A stretch of 64,000 nucleotides of DNA. Origin: Cupriavidus pauculus. Its GTDB lineage: Bacteria > Pseudomonadota > Gammaproteobacteria > Burkholderiales > Burkholderiaceae. This document shows, in pieces, positions 16,990 through 26,702 of the stretch. The stretch spans positions 176,603 to 240,602 of the forward strand of contig NZ_PJRP01000006.1 of NCBI RefSeq assembly GCF_002858765.1, read 5' to 3'. Every line of letters starts with the position of its first letter. The first letter of the stretch is position 1. A program made the position numbers and the translations under genes. The notes under the pieces were generated by a model. The model was not told the DNA's origin. It saw nothing but the letters and a program-made list of their open reading frames with translations, and did no database searches.

Positions 16990-17639
16990 GGGTCCAGGCG
17001 TTGACGGGCGAGACGTGGGAGTCGCTGTTTCCCCACGCATTCACGCTGATGAATGAGGTTCGCGTCCATGGCGGTGTCGAGCCATTCTGGACGTTTGGGG
17101 GCGGCACGGTGCTGATGCTTCGCTATCAGCACCGCTTGTCGATGGACATCGATTTGTTCGTGCCGGATCCCCAGTACCTTGGATACATGAATCCCAGGCT
17201 GAGTCCGGCAGCGGAATCGATTACCGAGGACTATGTCGAGCAGGCCAACTACATAAAGCTGAAGCTTCCCGCTGGCGAGATCGATGTCGTGGCGGCCACG
17301 AACCTGACCGATGCGCCCTACGAAATCTGGGACATCATGGGGCACGAGGTGCGTGTCGAAACCGCGGGGGAAATCATCGCAAAGAAGCTGTACCACCGTG
17401 GGTACAGCGGCACGGCACGGGATCTTTTCGACTTCGCCGTGGTGATCGAAGCCGATCCGTTGGCATTGGAAGGCGCCGCACCCTTCCTGCTGAAGCATGC
17501 GGACGCGTTCATCCACAGGCTCCGCGTGCGGCCGGAGCTGATGAAGGAACAGTTTTCGCGGATCTATCGAAGGGAATTCTGGATGGACTACGAGGAATGC
17601 CTGCAGACGGCGGAGGCATTCCTGGCTGGACTGAAGTAG
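16980..17639 (+). CDS. Nucleotidyltransferase toxin, AbiEii/AbiGii (DUF1814) family
   Basis: 219-aa protein (ATG at 16980; earlier in-frame sequence belongs to the antitoxin). The nucleotidyltransferase signature is clear: FGGGTVLML (~residues 40-48), then RLSMDIDLFV (~54-63) with the paired aspartates that bind metal, and a later ETAGEIIAKKLYHRG lysine-containing segment (~126-140). AbiEii-type proteins transfer nucleotides to an RNA or protein target and cause reversible growth arrest; relatives act in phage abortive infection. Forms a bicistronic toxin-antitoxin unit with the overlapping XRE gene. The target molecule here is unknown. Confidence 0.85.
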   Translation: MGLRVQALTGETWESLFPHAFTLMNEVRVHGGVEPFWTFGGGTVLMLRYQHRLSMDIDLFVPDPQYLGYMNPRLSPAAESITEDYVEQANYIKLKLPAGEIDVVAATNLTDAPYEIWDIMGHEVRVETAGEIIAKKLYHRGYSGTARDLFDFAVVIEADPLALEGAAPFLLKHADAFIHRLRVRPELMKEQFSRIYRREFWMDYEECLQTAEAFLAGLK

Positions 17640-17699
17640 GCCCCGCCAACACCACCAACTCGAGCACTGCAGCGCCGGCTGAGCCGGCGCTGGCCGTAC

Positions 17700-18548
17700 T
17701 CACAGCCGTTCCGCGTGATGCCGGATATGGTCGGCCATGAAGGTCGAGATGAAGTAGTAGCCGTGGTCGTAGCCCGCGTGCCGGCGTAGCGTCAGCGGCT
17801 GGCCGACCTTGGCGCAGGCCGCCTCCAACGCTTCGGGGTAGAGCTGTTCCGCCAGGAATTTGTCGGCCAGGCCCTGATCCACCAGGATGCCGGTGGGGAA
17901 GGGGGCCGACGCCTGCGCGGCCATCAGCGCGCTGGCGTCGTGCTGGGCCCAGCGGCTGCGGTCCTCGCCCAGGTAACCGGTGAATGCCTTGACGCCCCAC
18001 GGACACTGCGACGGCGCGGCAATCGGCGCGAACGCCGAGACCGAGCGGAAGCGCTGCGGATAGCGTTGCGCCAGCACCAGCGCGCCATGCCCACCCATCG
18101 AATGGCCGAAGATGCCGACGCGCGCGGCGTCGGCCGGCAGTTCGCTGGTGACCAGGTGGAACAGTTCGTCCGCCACGTAGCTTTCCATGCGCCAGTGCAT
18201 GCGCCACGGCGCCTCGATGGCATCGACATAGAAGCCGGCGCCGACGCCGAAGTCCCAGGCATCGGCTTCGCCCGGCACATGCGCGCCGCGCGGGCTGGTG
18301 TCGGGCGCCACCAGGATCAGGCCGTGCTGCGCCGCGTACTGCTGGGCGCCGGCCTTGATCATGAAGGTTTCCTCGGTGCAGGTCAGGCCAGCGAGGTAGA
18401 ACAGCGTGGGCAGCGGCTTCGCGTTGGCGACCAGCGCCTGCGGCGGCAGGAAGACCGAGAACCGCATCGGCAGCCCGATGGCCGCCGACTGGTGCTGGTA
18501 GAAGCGTTGGACGCCGCCGTGGCAGCCGTGTTCTGACAGCAGTTCCAT
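17700..18548 (-). CDS. fghA: S-formylglutathione hydrolase
   Basis: Serine hydrolase converting S-formylglutathione to formate and glutathione, the last step of glutathione-dependent formaldehyde detoxification. 282 aa (E. coli FrmB is 277). The nucleophile is Ser150 in GHSMGGHG; the acid lies in LVDQGLADKF and the histidine in GYDHGYYF near the C-terminus. The LAGLTCTEETF oxyanion segment is present. ATG 18548 begins 11 bp after the adhC stop, so the two form an operon in pathway order. Confidence 0.95.
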   Translation of the reverse strand: MELLSEHGCHGGVQRFYQHQSAAIGLPMRFSVFLPPQALVANAKPLPTLFYLAGLTCTEETFMIKAGAQQYAAQHGLILVAPDTSPRGAHVPGEADAWDFGVGAGFYVDAIEAPWRMHWRMESYVADELFHLVTSELPADAARVGIFGHSMGGHGALVLAQRYPQRFRSVSAFAPIAAPSQCPWGVKAFTGYLGEDRSRWAQHDASALMAAQASAPFPTGILVDQGLADKFLAEQLYPEALEAACAKVGQPLTLRRHAGYDHGYYFISTFMADHIRHHAERL

Positions 18549-18559
18549 GGGCCGTTGCC

Positions 18560-19666
<1,107 letters not shown>

Positions 19667-19790
19667 GAGGCAACTCCTGTGCAAATGGGGTAGGGCGGCA
19701 TGTGCCGCCAACACGGCAAGAACTATACGGGCATCGGCGCGATGGGGCCAGACCGGCGCGCGATTATCGGCTGGCCTTGTCGAGCGGCTG

Positions 19791-21170
19791 TCATCGGCTC
19801 TCCTTCGCCGGGCGGGCCAGCACCGGCTGCGCCGGCCCGGCTTCCGCAACCGTCAGCTGGCCTTCGTGCCGGCGTCCAAGCCACAGCCCGAGCCACGCCC
19901 AGCCGATGGCCAGCGCGGCACCGGCCAGCGCCACGGTGGCGGGATGTCCGGACAACGCGTCGATGGCGGTGCGCACCCATGCGCTGACCGCGTCGCCAGC
20001 GCGGTAGATCGCGGTGTCGATCACGTTCTTGGCCTTGTACTTGGTCTCGGGGTCGACCACCGTAAACAGCATTTCGCGGCCTGGCCGCAGCATGGCGTAT
20101 TCGCCCACGCGGCGCACGATCATCGCGGCGGCCAGCACGCCGAACGTGGGCCACATCGCCAGCAGCAGGAAGCCGCCGGTCACGGCCAGCGGCACCGCCG
20201 TCAGCAGCGCCGTCACGCCGTAGCGCCGCGCCAGCCGGCCGGAGAAGAAAATCTGCACGAGGATGGTCAGCGCCTGCACCGTGGCATCGAGCGCGCTGAA
20301 TACCTGCGTCTGCTGCGCCCGCGTGGGAAAGGCCGCGGCCACCAGGCGGGCCTGCTCGAAATACAGGAACGTGCTCGACGTGGCCAGCAGGATCACGAAC
20401 AGGCTGATGCCAAGCAGGTAGCGCGAGCGCAGGACCATCGACAACCCGGCCCACAGCCCGCCGCCGACCGGCTGGGCAGGGTCCTGTGCCGCTGGCCCGC
20501 CCGGGGCCGTGCCATCGGCCATGCCGGCCCCCAGCCTGCGCCGCCATGCGAACAGGTAGCCCACCACGGGCAGGGTGGCGGCCAGCAGCGCCGCCGACAG
20601 CAGCATCAGCCCGGTCAGGCCGATGCGGCCCACCAGCCAGCCGCCCATGACCGGCCCGGCCAGGCCGCCGGCACTGGCGCCCGCCGCGATCAGCGCGAAC
20701 AGCCGTCGCGCCTGCTCGGGGCGGAACACGTCGGCCATCAGGCTCCAGGCCACCGAGACCACGAACAGGTTGAACACCGACAGCCACACGTAGAACACGC
20801 GCGCCAGCCAGACGCTGTTCGGCAGGGCGCGCGTGACCCCGGCAAACGCCAGCAGGTTGGCGATGAAGAACGCATAGACCCAGGGCACAAAGCGCCGGCG
20901 GGGCAGCCACTTGCAGCAGGCGCCGTAGAACGGGATGGCCACGAGCATCACCACGAAGGTGGCAGTGAACAGCCATTGCAGGTTCTGCACGCCGCCCGCG
21001 ATGCCCATCGTCTCGCGTACGGGCCGCAGCATGAAGTAGCTGGCGAACAGGCAGAAGAAGAACACGAAGCCGGCCACCACGGCGGCGCGTTCGCCGGCGC
21101 GCAGGCCCAGCAGGGTGCCCTGCGGCGGGTCGTCGGATTCGGTATTGCGGAGTGGGTCGGGTGTCTGCAT
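19791..21170 (-). CDS. MFS / NTP-NDP-exchange-type membrane transporter
   Basis: 459 aa with about 12 hydrophobic helices. The opening after residue 25 ([20 protein letters not shown], then YFMLRPVRE) is characteristic of the NTP/NDP exchange transporter-like branch of the major facilitator superfamily found in free-living proteobacteria, rather than a drug exporter. An inner basic loop ([11 protein letters not shown]) separates the two halves, and the C-terminal segment contains [21 protein letters not shown], also typical. Substrate unknown. It lies 28 bp downstream of the Tat-exported aldo/keto reductase and probably shares its transcript. The name should not be read as evidence for ATP import. 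Confidence 0.8.
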   Translation of the reverse strand: MQTPDPLRNTESDDPPQGTLLGLRAGERAAVVAGFVFFFCLFASYFMLRPVRETMGIAGGVQNLQWLFTATFVVMLVAIPFYGACCKWLPRRRFVPWVYAFFIANLLAFAGVTRALPNSVWLARVFYVWLSVFNLFVVSVAWSLMADVFRPEQARRLFALIAAGASAGGLAGPVMGGWLVGRIGLTGLMLLSAALLAATLPVVGYLFAWRRRLGAGMADGTAPGGPAAQDPAQPVGGGLWAGLSMVLRSRYLLGISLFVILLATSSTFLYFEQARLVAAAFPTRAQQTQVFSALDATVQALTILVQIFFSGRLARRYGVTALLTAVPLAVTGGFLLLAMWPTFGVLAAAMIVRRVGEYAMLRPGREMLFTVVDPETKYKAKNVIDTAIYRAGDAVSAWVRTAIDALSGHPATVALAGAALAIGWAWLGLWLGRRHEGQLTVAEAGPAQPVLARPAKESR

Positions 21171-21198
21171 GCGCCGATCGGGGCCGGGCGTCGGTGGA

Positions 21199-22122
21199 TC
21201 AGGCCAGCGCCGCGGCGATGCGCGCGCGTTCGCGAGTGTCGGGCATGCGCCCGAACGCCGCGCCCAGGTTGTCGGCCATGTTCTTCGGCTTGGACGTGGC
21301 CGGAATGGCAGTCGTCACGGCGGGATGGCTGACGATGAACTTCAGGAACAGTTGCGCCCACGACGTGCAGTCCACCTCGCCGGCCCAGTCGGGCACCGGC
21401 TTGCCGCGTACCGCCGAGAACAGCCGACCGTCCTGGAACGGGCGGTTGACCAGCACGGCCACGCCACGCTCCTCGCACAGCGGCAACAGCGTCTTTTCGG
21501 CGTTGCGCTCGCCCAGCGAATAGTTCACCTGCAGGAAGTCGAGCTTCTCGCTGCGCAGGATTTTCGCCAGTTCCTCGTGGGCGTCGTCGCGGTAGTGGGT
21601 GATGCCGATATAGCGCGCCTTGCCCTGTTCCTTCCACTGCCGCAGCAGCTTCAGGTTGTCGCGCCAGTCGATCAGGTTGTGCACCTGCAGCAGGTCGACA
21701 CTGTCCGAATGCAGTTCGGCGCGCGACCGCGTGAACTGCGCCATGGCGTTGACGGCACTGGTGGAAATCTTGGTGGCCACGAACACCTTGCCGCGCGCAC
21801 CGGCGTCCTGCAGCAGGTCGCCGGTCACGGCCTCGGCGCTGCCGTAGCTGGGCGCGGTGTCGATCACGGCCTTCGGAATGCGCTGCAGCAGCGCGGCCAG
21901 GACTTCGGTCAGCGCCGCGCGATCGTCGGTGCCCCGGCCAACGTTGAAGGTGTCGGCCGTGCCCATGCCGATCACCGGCAACTGCTCGCCCGTGCCCGGC
22001 ACCCTGCGGCGCATCGGCGCTTCCACGGTGGCGGCCTGCGCGGCGGCGGCCAGCGCAGGCCCGGCCGGCAGTGCGGCCAGCCCGGCGGACATCCCCAGAA
22101 AGGTGCGGCGGTCGATCGGCAT
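21199..22122 (-). CDS. Aldo/keto reductase family protein with Tat signal peptide
   Basis: 307 aa. Residues 1-30 form a twin-arginine signal (DRRTFLGMSAG... ending in an Ala-rich stretch), so the protein is apparently exported folded to the periplasm. The AKR barrel retains the catalytic Asp and Tyr in DTAPSYGSAE, Lys in ATKIS and His in LLQVHN, and an NAD(P)-binding-like end (IPATSKPKNMADNLGA). Export of an enzyme family that normally uses cytoplasmic NADPH is unusual, although Tat-bearing AKRs do recur in proteobacteria. ATG at 22122 is chosen because it starts the Tat signal. Operon with the downstream transporter. Substrate unknown. Confidence 0.87.
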   Translation of the reverse strand: MPIDRRTFLGMSAGLAALPAGPALAAAAQAATVEAPMRRRVPGTGEQLPVIGMGTADTFNVGRGTDDRAALTEVLAALLQRIPKAVIDTAPSYGSAEAVTGDLLQDAGARGKVFVATKISTSAVNAMAQFTRSRAELHSDSVDLLQVHNLIDWRDNLKLLRQWKEQGKARYIGITHYRDDAHEELAKILRSEKLDFLQVNYSLGERNAEKTLLPLCEERGVAVLVNRPFQDGRLFSAVRGKPVPDWAGEVDCTSWAQLFLKFIVSHPAVTTAIPATSKPKNMADNLGAAFGRMPDTRERARIAAALA

Positions 22123-22359
22123 GACGGTTCGTCCCTTGGCGGCGGTCCGATTGACCTTAGCGCGTGCGGCAGTCGATGTAAACCAGACAATCCTTCCGCC
22201 AGCCACCGCGCCATCCATCGCGCCGGCCCGCGTGGCGACCCGCCTTGCACGGGTCCGGCCCGATTGCAAAAAAGCGGCGCCCACTGAACAATCGGCGCGG
22301 TATTTTCCGCAGCCAGCAGCGATCATCCACCCCCATCCACCCACTCAGAGGACCGGATC

Positions 22360-23229
22360 GTGATTTCGAGCTTGCCCGGCGTGCTGTTCGACGGCGTGAC
22401 ATACGGCAGCCTGCTGTTCCTGATCAGCATCGGCCTGTCGGTGACGATGGGCCTGATGAACTTCGTCAACCTGGCACACGGTGCCTTTGCGATGCTGGGC
22501 GGCTACGTGGCCGTGGTGCTGATGAACCGGCTGGGCGTGCCGTTCCTGGCCGCGCTGCCGGCGGCCTTCCTGGGCGTCGCGCTGGCCGGCTGGGTACTGG
22601 AGCGCACGCTCTATCGGCGGCTGTATCGGGCCAGCCATCTGGACCAGGTGCTGTTTTCGATCGGCCTGACCTTCATGGTGATGGCCGGCGCCACCTGGTG
22701 GTTCGGCCCCGGCCAGCAGCCGGTGGTGCTGCCGGCGTTCCTGATCGGGCAGGTGAGGGTGGCGGGGCTGGACGTCGGCGCCTATCGCCTGTTCCTGCTG
22801 GCGGTGGTGATCGTCATCACGCTGGCGCTGGGCTGGCTGGTGGCGCGCACCCGCTTTGGCGCGCAGGTGCGCGCGGCGGTGGACAACCAGCAGGCCGCCA
22901 GCGGCCTGGGCATCGACGTGGGGCGCGTGTTCAGCCTGACCTTCGCGCTGGGTTCTGGCCTGGCGGGGCTGGGTGGCGGCCTGGGGATCGACGTGCTGGG
23001 GCTCGACCCAACATTTCCGCTCAAATACATGGTCTATTTCCTGCTGGTGGTGGCGGTGGGCGGCGCGGGCAGCATTCGCGGGTCGCTGGTGGCGGCGATG
23101 GTGCTGGGCGTGGCGGACGTGGCAGGCAAGTACTACGTGCCCGCGGTGGGCGCCTTCGTCATCTACGCGATGATGGTGTTGCTGCTGGTGGCGTTCCCGG
23201 CCGGCCTTTACGGGAGGCGCGCCGCATGA
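22360..23229 (+). CDS. livH: Branched-chain amino acid ABC transporter permease, LivH type
   Basis: Inner-membrane permease, 289 aa, starting with GTG at 22360 behind an AGAGG ribosome binding site. About eight hydrophobic helices; the first contains the family signature LMNFVNLAHGAFAMLGGY (residues ~28-45). The stop overlaps the livM start (ATGA). First gene of a four-gene livHMGF operon that has no binding protein inside it. Confidence 0.92.
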   Translation: MISSLPGVLFDGVTYGSLLFLISIGLSVTMGLMNFVNLAHGAFAMLGGYVAVVLMNRLGVPFLAALPAAFLGVALAGWVLERTLYRRLYRASHLDQVLFSIGLTFMVMAGATWWFGPGQQPVVLPAFLIGQVRVAGLDVGAYRLFLLAVVIVITLALGWLVARTRFGAQVRAAVDNQQAASGLGIDVGRVFSLTFALGSGLAGLGGGLGIDVLGLDPTFPLKYMVYFLLVVAVGGAGSIRGSLVAAMVLGVADVAGKYYVPAVGAFVIYAMMVLLLVAFPAGLYGRRAA

Positions 23230-24215
23230 TGCCCCATCGACTTGCCGACGGCCGCTGGCACCCGGCCGAAATCGTCTTCTGGCTGATGCCGGTGGTCGTG
23301 TTCTTCCTGCTGCCCGACTACCTGATCCTGGGCAGTCAGATTCTGATCACCGGGCTTTTCGCGCTGTCGCTGGACCTGATCCTGGGCTATGCGGGCATCG
23401 TGTCGCTGGGCCATGCGGCGTTCTTCGGACTGGGCGCCTACACGGCCGGGCTGCTGGGCGCGCATGGCTGGGGCGAGCCGCTCTCGGGCCTGCTGGCCGC
23501 GGCGGCCGTGGCGGCCTTCGCCGGCTGGCTCTGCAGCTTCCTGGTGGTGCGCGGCGGCGATCTGACGCGGCTGATGGTTACGCTTGGCATCGGGCTGATG
23601 CTGTTCGAGGCCGCCAACAAGGCGGCCTTCCTGACCGGCGGCGTCGACGGGCTGTCTGGCGTTGCCATGCGCCCGCTGCTGGGCGTGTTCGACTTCGACC
23701 TGTACGGCAAGACTGCCTATCTCTACAGCCTGGTGGTGCTGTTCGTGATGTTCGTGCTGGTGCGGCGCATCGTGGCGTCGCCATTCGGCCTGTCGCTGCG
23801 AGGCGTGCGCGAGGGCGCGCGGCGCATGCCCGCGCTGGGCGCCAATGTGCCCCGGCGCCTGCGCGCGGCCTTCACGGTGGCAGCGGCCATTGCCGGCGTG
23901 GCCGGCGGCCTGCTGGCCCAGACCACGCAGTTCGTGGGCATGGACGTGCTGGGCTTTCCGCGTTCGGCGGAGCTGCTGGTCATGCTGGTGCTGGGTGGCA
24001 CCGGGCGTCTCTACGGCGCGCTGATCGGCGCGGCGCTGTTCATGATCGCGCAGGATGTGCTGGCCGGCATCAATCCCGTGTACTGGCAGTTCTGGATCGG
24101 CCTGCTGCTGGTGCTGATGGTGCTGTATGCGCGGGGCGGGGTGATGGGCGCGATCGCGGTGTGGAGGGCGCGCCGGCATGCGGCTGCCCCGCGCGAACGC
24201 GGAGCCGACGCATGA
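23226..24215 (+). CDS. livM: Branched-chain amino acid ABC transporter permease, LivM type
   Basis: 329 aa from ATG 23226, overlapping livH. Contains the LivM landmarks GYAGIVSLGHAAFFGLGAY (residues ~57-75) and the cytoplasmic coupling segment SPFGLSLRGVREGARR (~183-198), with about nine membrane helices. The second 'EAA-like' coupling loop is slightly divergent (MPALGANVPRRLR instead of the usual ALGINV-R), as in aromatic/urea-type relatives. The stop overlaps livG. Confidence 0.92.
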   Translation: MMPHRLADGRWHPAEIVFWLMPVVVFFLLPDYLILGSQILITGLFALSLDLILGYAGIVSLGHAAFFGLGAYTAGLLGAHGWGEPLSGLLAAAAVAAFAGWLCSFLVVRGGDLTRLMVTLGIGLMLFEAANKAAFLTGGVDGLSGVAMRPLLGVFDFDLYGKTAYLYSLVVLFVMFVLVRRIVASPFGLSLRGVREGARRMPALGANVPRRLRAAFTVAAAIAGVAGGLLAQTTQFVGMDVLGFPRSAELLVMLVLGGTGRLYGALIGAALFMIAQDVLAGINPVYWQFWIGLLLVLMVLYARGGVMGAIAVWRARRHAAAPRERGADA

Positions 24216-24964
24216 CCGCCACGCTGCGTACAGAGGGGCTGTGCAAGTCCTGGGGCGCGTTTGCGGCCAATACCGATCTCTCGCTGACATTCGCGCCCGG
24301 CGCGCGCCATGCCCTGATCGGGCCCAACGGCGCGGGCAAGACCACGTTCATCAACCTGCTGACGGGAGCCTTGCGGCCGTCGGCGGGACGCATCTGGCTG
24401 GGCGAGCGCGATATCACGTCGCTGCCGCAGCATGCACGCGTGAAATTGGGCATGACACGCACGTTCCAGATCAACACGCTGTTTGCGGGGCTGACGGTGC
24501 TGGAATCGGTGGTGCTGGCGGTGGCGGAGCGTACCGGCGCATCGCGGATCTGGGCCCGCACGGTGGCGTCGCAGGCGGCGCTGGCGGACGAGGCCATGTC
24601 GGTCCTGGCGCTGCTGCGGCTGGAACGCGACGCCGATACCGAGACGCGCCAACTGCCGTACGGCAAGCAGCGCCTGCTGGAAATGGCGCTGGCGCTGGCC
24701 ACGCGGCCGTCGATCCTGCTGCTGGACGAACCGGCAGCCGGCATTCCGGCCGGCGACAGCGCCGAACTGTTCGCGGTGATCGCGGGCCTGCCGCGCGACA
24801 TCACGATCGTCTTTATCGAGCACGACATGGATCTGGTGTTCCGCTTTGCCGAACGCATTTCGGTGCTGGTGGGCGGGCGGGTGCTGACGGAAGGCACGCC
24901 GGCCGAGATTGCCGCCGACGCGCGCGTGAAGGAGGTGTATCTGGGAGAAGCCGCCCATGACTGA
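24212..24964 (+). CDS. livG: Branched-chain amino acid ABC transporter ATPase, LivG type
   Basis: 250 aa. Walker A GPNGAGKTT at about residues 35-43, Q-loop TRTFQIN at ~86-92, an atypical signature loop LPYGKQRLLE in place of LSYG-QR, and Walker B ILLLDEPAAGI at ~169-179. The H-loop is FIEHDMDLVF. ATG at 24212 overlaps livM. Energises transport with LivF. The signature-motif variant (YGKQR) is common in LivG proteins and is not a defect. Confidence 0.92.
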   Translation: MTATLRTEGLCKSWGAFAANTDLSLTFAPGARHALIGPNGAGKTTFINLLTGALRPSAGRIWLGERDITSLPQHARVKLGMTRTFQINTLFAGLTVLESVVLAVAERTGASRIWARTVASQAALADEAMSVLALLRLERDADTETRQLPYGKQRLLEMALALATRPSILLLDEPAAGIPAGDSAELFAVIAGLPRDITIVFIEHDMDLVFRFAERISVLVGGRVLTEGTPAEIAADARVKEVYLGEAAHD

Positions 24965-25676
24965 ACTGCTGCGCGTGGAGGGCGTCAGCGCAGGCTACGG
25001 CGATGCCATCGTGCTCGACCAGGTCGACCTGACGCTGGCCGCCGGCGACAGCCTGGCGCTGCTGGGCCGCAACGGCGTGGGCAAGACCACGCTGCTGGCC
25101 ACGTTGATGGGCATGACGCGCGTGCGCGGCGGCAGGCTGCTCTGGCAGGGCGGCGATCTGGCGAAAATGCCATCGCATCGGCGCGCCCAGGCAGGCATCG
25201 GCTGGGTGCCGCAGGAGCGCTGGATCTTTCCGTCGCTGACCGTGGAAGAGCATCTGACCGCGGTGGCGCGGCCGGGCCCGTGGGACATCGTCGCTGTCTA
25301 TCGGACGTTTCCGAGGCTGGAGGAACGGCGCCGCAACCTGGGCAACCAGTTGTCCGGCGGCGAGCAGCAGATGCTGGCGATTGCCCGCGCGCTGATGGTG
25401 AATCCCGCCCTGCTGTTGCTGGACGAGCCGATGGAGGGCCTGGCGCCGATCATCGTGCAGGAGCTGCAGCGCGTGATCGCGCGGCTGATTGCCGACAGCG
25501 GCATGGCCGTGATCGTGGTGGAGCAGCACGCCCGGCTGGCGCTGGCGATGACCGGCCAGGCAATGGTGCTGGATCGGGGCAGGGTGGTACACCGGTCTGA
25601 CAGCGCCAGCCTGCTGGCCGACGGCGCGCTGCTCGACCACTTGGTGACGGTGCGCCAGGGGGACGGATCGCGCTAG
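24957..25676 (+). CDS. livF: Branched-chain amino acid ABC transporter ATPase, LivF type
   Basis: 239 aa, overlapping livG by 8 bp. Walker A GRNGVGKTT (~38-46), signature LSGGEQQMLAIARAL (~134-148), Walker B LLLDEPMEGLAP (~157-168) and the H-loop VVEQHARLAL. The GRNGVGKTT variant and short length are diagnostic of LivF. Last gene of the operon; the intergenic DNA that follows carries the proline-rich leader ORF. Confidence 0.93.
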   Translation: MTELLRVEGVSAGYGDAIVLDQVDLTLAAGDSLALLGRNGVGKTTLLATLMGMTRVRGGRLLWQGGDLAKMPSHRRAQAGIGWVPQERWIFPSLTVEEHLTAVARPGPWDIVAVYRTFPRLEERRRNLGNQLSGGEQQMLAIARALMVNPALLLLDEPMEGLAPIIVQELQRVIARLIADSGMAVIVVEQHARLALAMTGQAMVLDRGRVVHRSDSASLLADGALLDHLVTVRQGDGSR

Positions 25677-25726
25677 GCCCCTCCATTTGCTTTCGGATTC
25701 GTCTTATTTCGACGGAGGGGTGTGCC

Positions 25727-25825
25727 GTGCAGAATGACCGCTCCGGCGTGATGCTTGAACTGCCCCCTGAACTGCTCCCCGACCTGCCGCCCGAACCACC
25801 GCCCGAACCACCATTAGACCGCTGA
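25727..25825 (+). CDS. Possible 32-aa proline-rich leader peptide upstream of GNAT gene
   Basis: A short reading frame starts with GTG at 25727 behind a strong GGAGGGG (25714-25720, spacing 6) and stops at 25823-25825, one base before the acetyltransferase ATG at 25827. The product is about 32 residues, with a low-complexity C-terminal half of PPE/PEP units (LPPELLPDLPPEPPPEPPL). Consecutive prolines are known to slow ribosomes without EF-P, so an attenuating or coupling leader is conceivable. No homologue is known to me; coding is supported only by the ribosome binding site and stop/start geometry. Confidence 0.4.
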   Translation: MQNDRSGVMLELPPELLPDLPPEPPPEPPLDR

Positions 25826-25826
25826 C

Positions 25827-26327
25827 ATGGAAATACGCCCGATCGAGCCGGACGACCTGGACCTGATTTGCCGCCATCGCGAGGCCATGTTCCTGGAGGC
25901 CGGCTTTGCCCCCGACACGCTGCACACGATGACGCAGCATTTTCGCGGCTGGCTGCGGCCCCGGCTTGCCGATAACACGTATTTTGGTCTGCTGGCGCTG
26001 GATGGCGGCAGGCCGGTGGCCGGGGTCGGCCTGATGCTGATCGACTGGCCGCCTCATCCCGCGCATCCGGAACAGGACAAGCGTGGCTACGTCCTGAATG
26101 TCTACGTCGAGCCGACCCATCGCAGGCGCGGCCTGGCCCGGCAGCTGATGTCGCTGGGGGAGGACGAACTGGCGCGGCGCGGTGCCACGTTCACGATCCT
26201 GCATGCCACGGAGGCCGGACGGCCCCTGTACCAGCAGGAAGGCTGGCGCCAGACGTCGGAAATGTCGAAGGTCATCGCCGCGCCAGTTCCGCCACCAAAG
26301 GCCGGCCACGCGCCTTCGGGTGCCTGA
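25827..26327 (+). CDS. GNAT family N-acetyltransferase
   Basis: 166-aa acetyl-CoA-dependent acetyltransferase. The acetyl-CoA loop is VYVEPTHRRRGLARQLM (residues ~92-108, R/Q-x-x-G-x-A motif), preceded by a beta-bulge strand (KRGYVLNVYV) and followed by the C-terminal HATEAGRPLYQQEGW segment typical of the fold. Substrate unknown. It may be translationally coupled to the leader ORF that ends one base before its start. Downstream, the DNA to 26360 contains short GAAGGC(G/T)TCC repeats and no gene. Confidence 0.85.
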   Translation: MEIRPIEPDDLDLICRHREAMFLEAGFAPDTLHTMTQHFRGWLRPRLADNTYFGLLALDGGRPVAGVGLMLIDWPPHPAHPEQDKRGYVLNVYVEPTHRRRGLARQLMSLGEDELARRGATFTILHATEAGRPLYQQEGWRQTSEMSKVIAAPVPPPKAGHAPSGA

Positions 26328-26384
26328 AGGCTTCCGAAGGCGTCCGAAGGCGGAGGGGGTAAGGCTGGGCAGGGGCGCCGCGCG

Positions 26385-26702
26385 CTACGGCTTGAGACTG
26401 CTGTAGAAGGCCGCAAGATTGGCGATGTCGGCGTCGCTGAGCGGCTTGGCCATCATCGTCATCATTTCGTCCTTGCGGGCGCCGGTCTTGTAGTCCTTGA
26501 GCGCCTTCACCAGATACTGCTCGACCTGGCCGGCCAGGTTGGGCGCTTCGGGCAGTTTCGACTTGCCGTCGAGCCCGTGGCAGGCCTGGCACTGCATGGC
26601 CTTGGCCCGGCCCGCCTGCGCGTCGGCGGCCAGCGCCGGAGCGCTGGCCAAGGCCCATGCCGCCGACAGCACCAGCGCGCCGATACGGACTGGCCAGGTC
26701 AT
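26385..26702 (-). CDS. Small periplasmic cytochrome c (class I)
   Basis: 105 aa with a Sec signal (residues 1-26, ending ALA). The haem site is CQACH at residues 38-42, with the probable axial methionine at about Met84 ([18 protein letters not shown]), matching cytochrome c553/c554-like carriers. Its start overlaps the stop of the PQQ-type dehydrogenase gene by four bases, so it is the likely electron acceptor of that enzyme and passes electrons to the respiratory chain. Confidence 0.92.
   Translation of the reverse strand: MTWPVRIGALVLSAAWALASAPALAADAQAGRAKAMQCQACHGLDGKSKLPEAPNLAGQVEQYLVKALKDYKTGARKDEMMTMMAKPLSDADIANLAAFYSSLKP

Noticed and set aside
22245-23225. Apparent 327-codon N-terminal extension of livM
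   Set aside because: It is an out-of-frame reading of livH; the LivM protein begins at ATG 23226.
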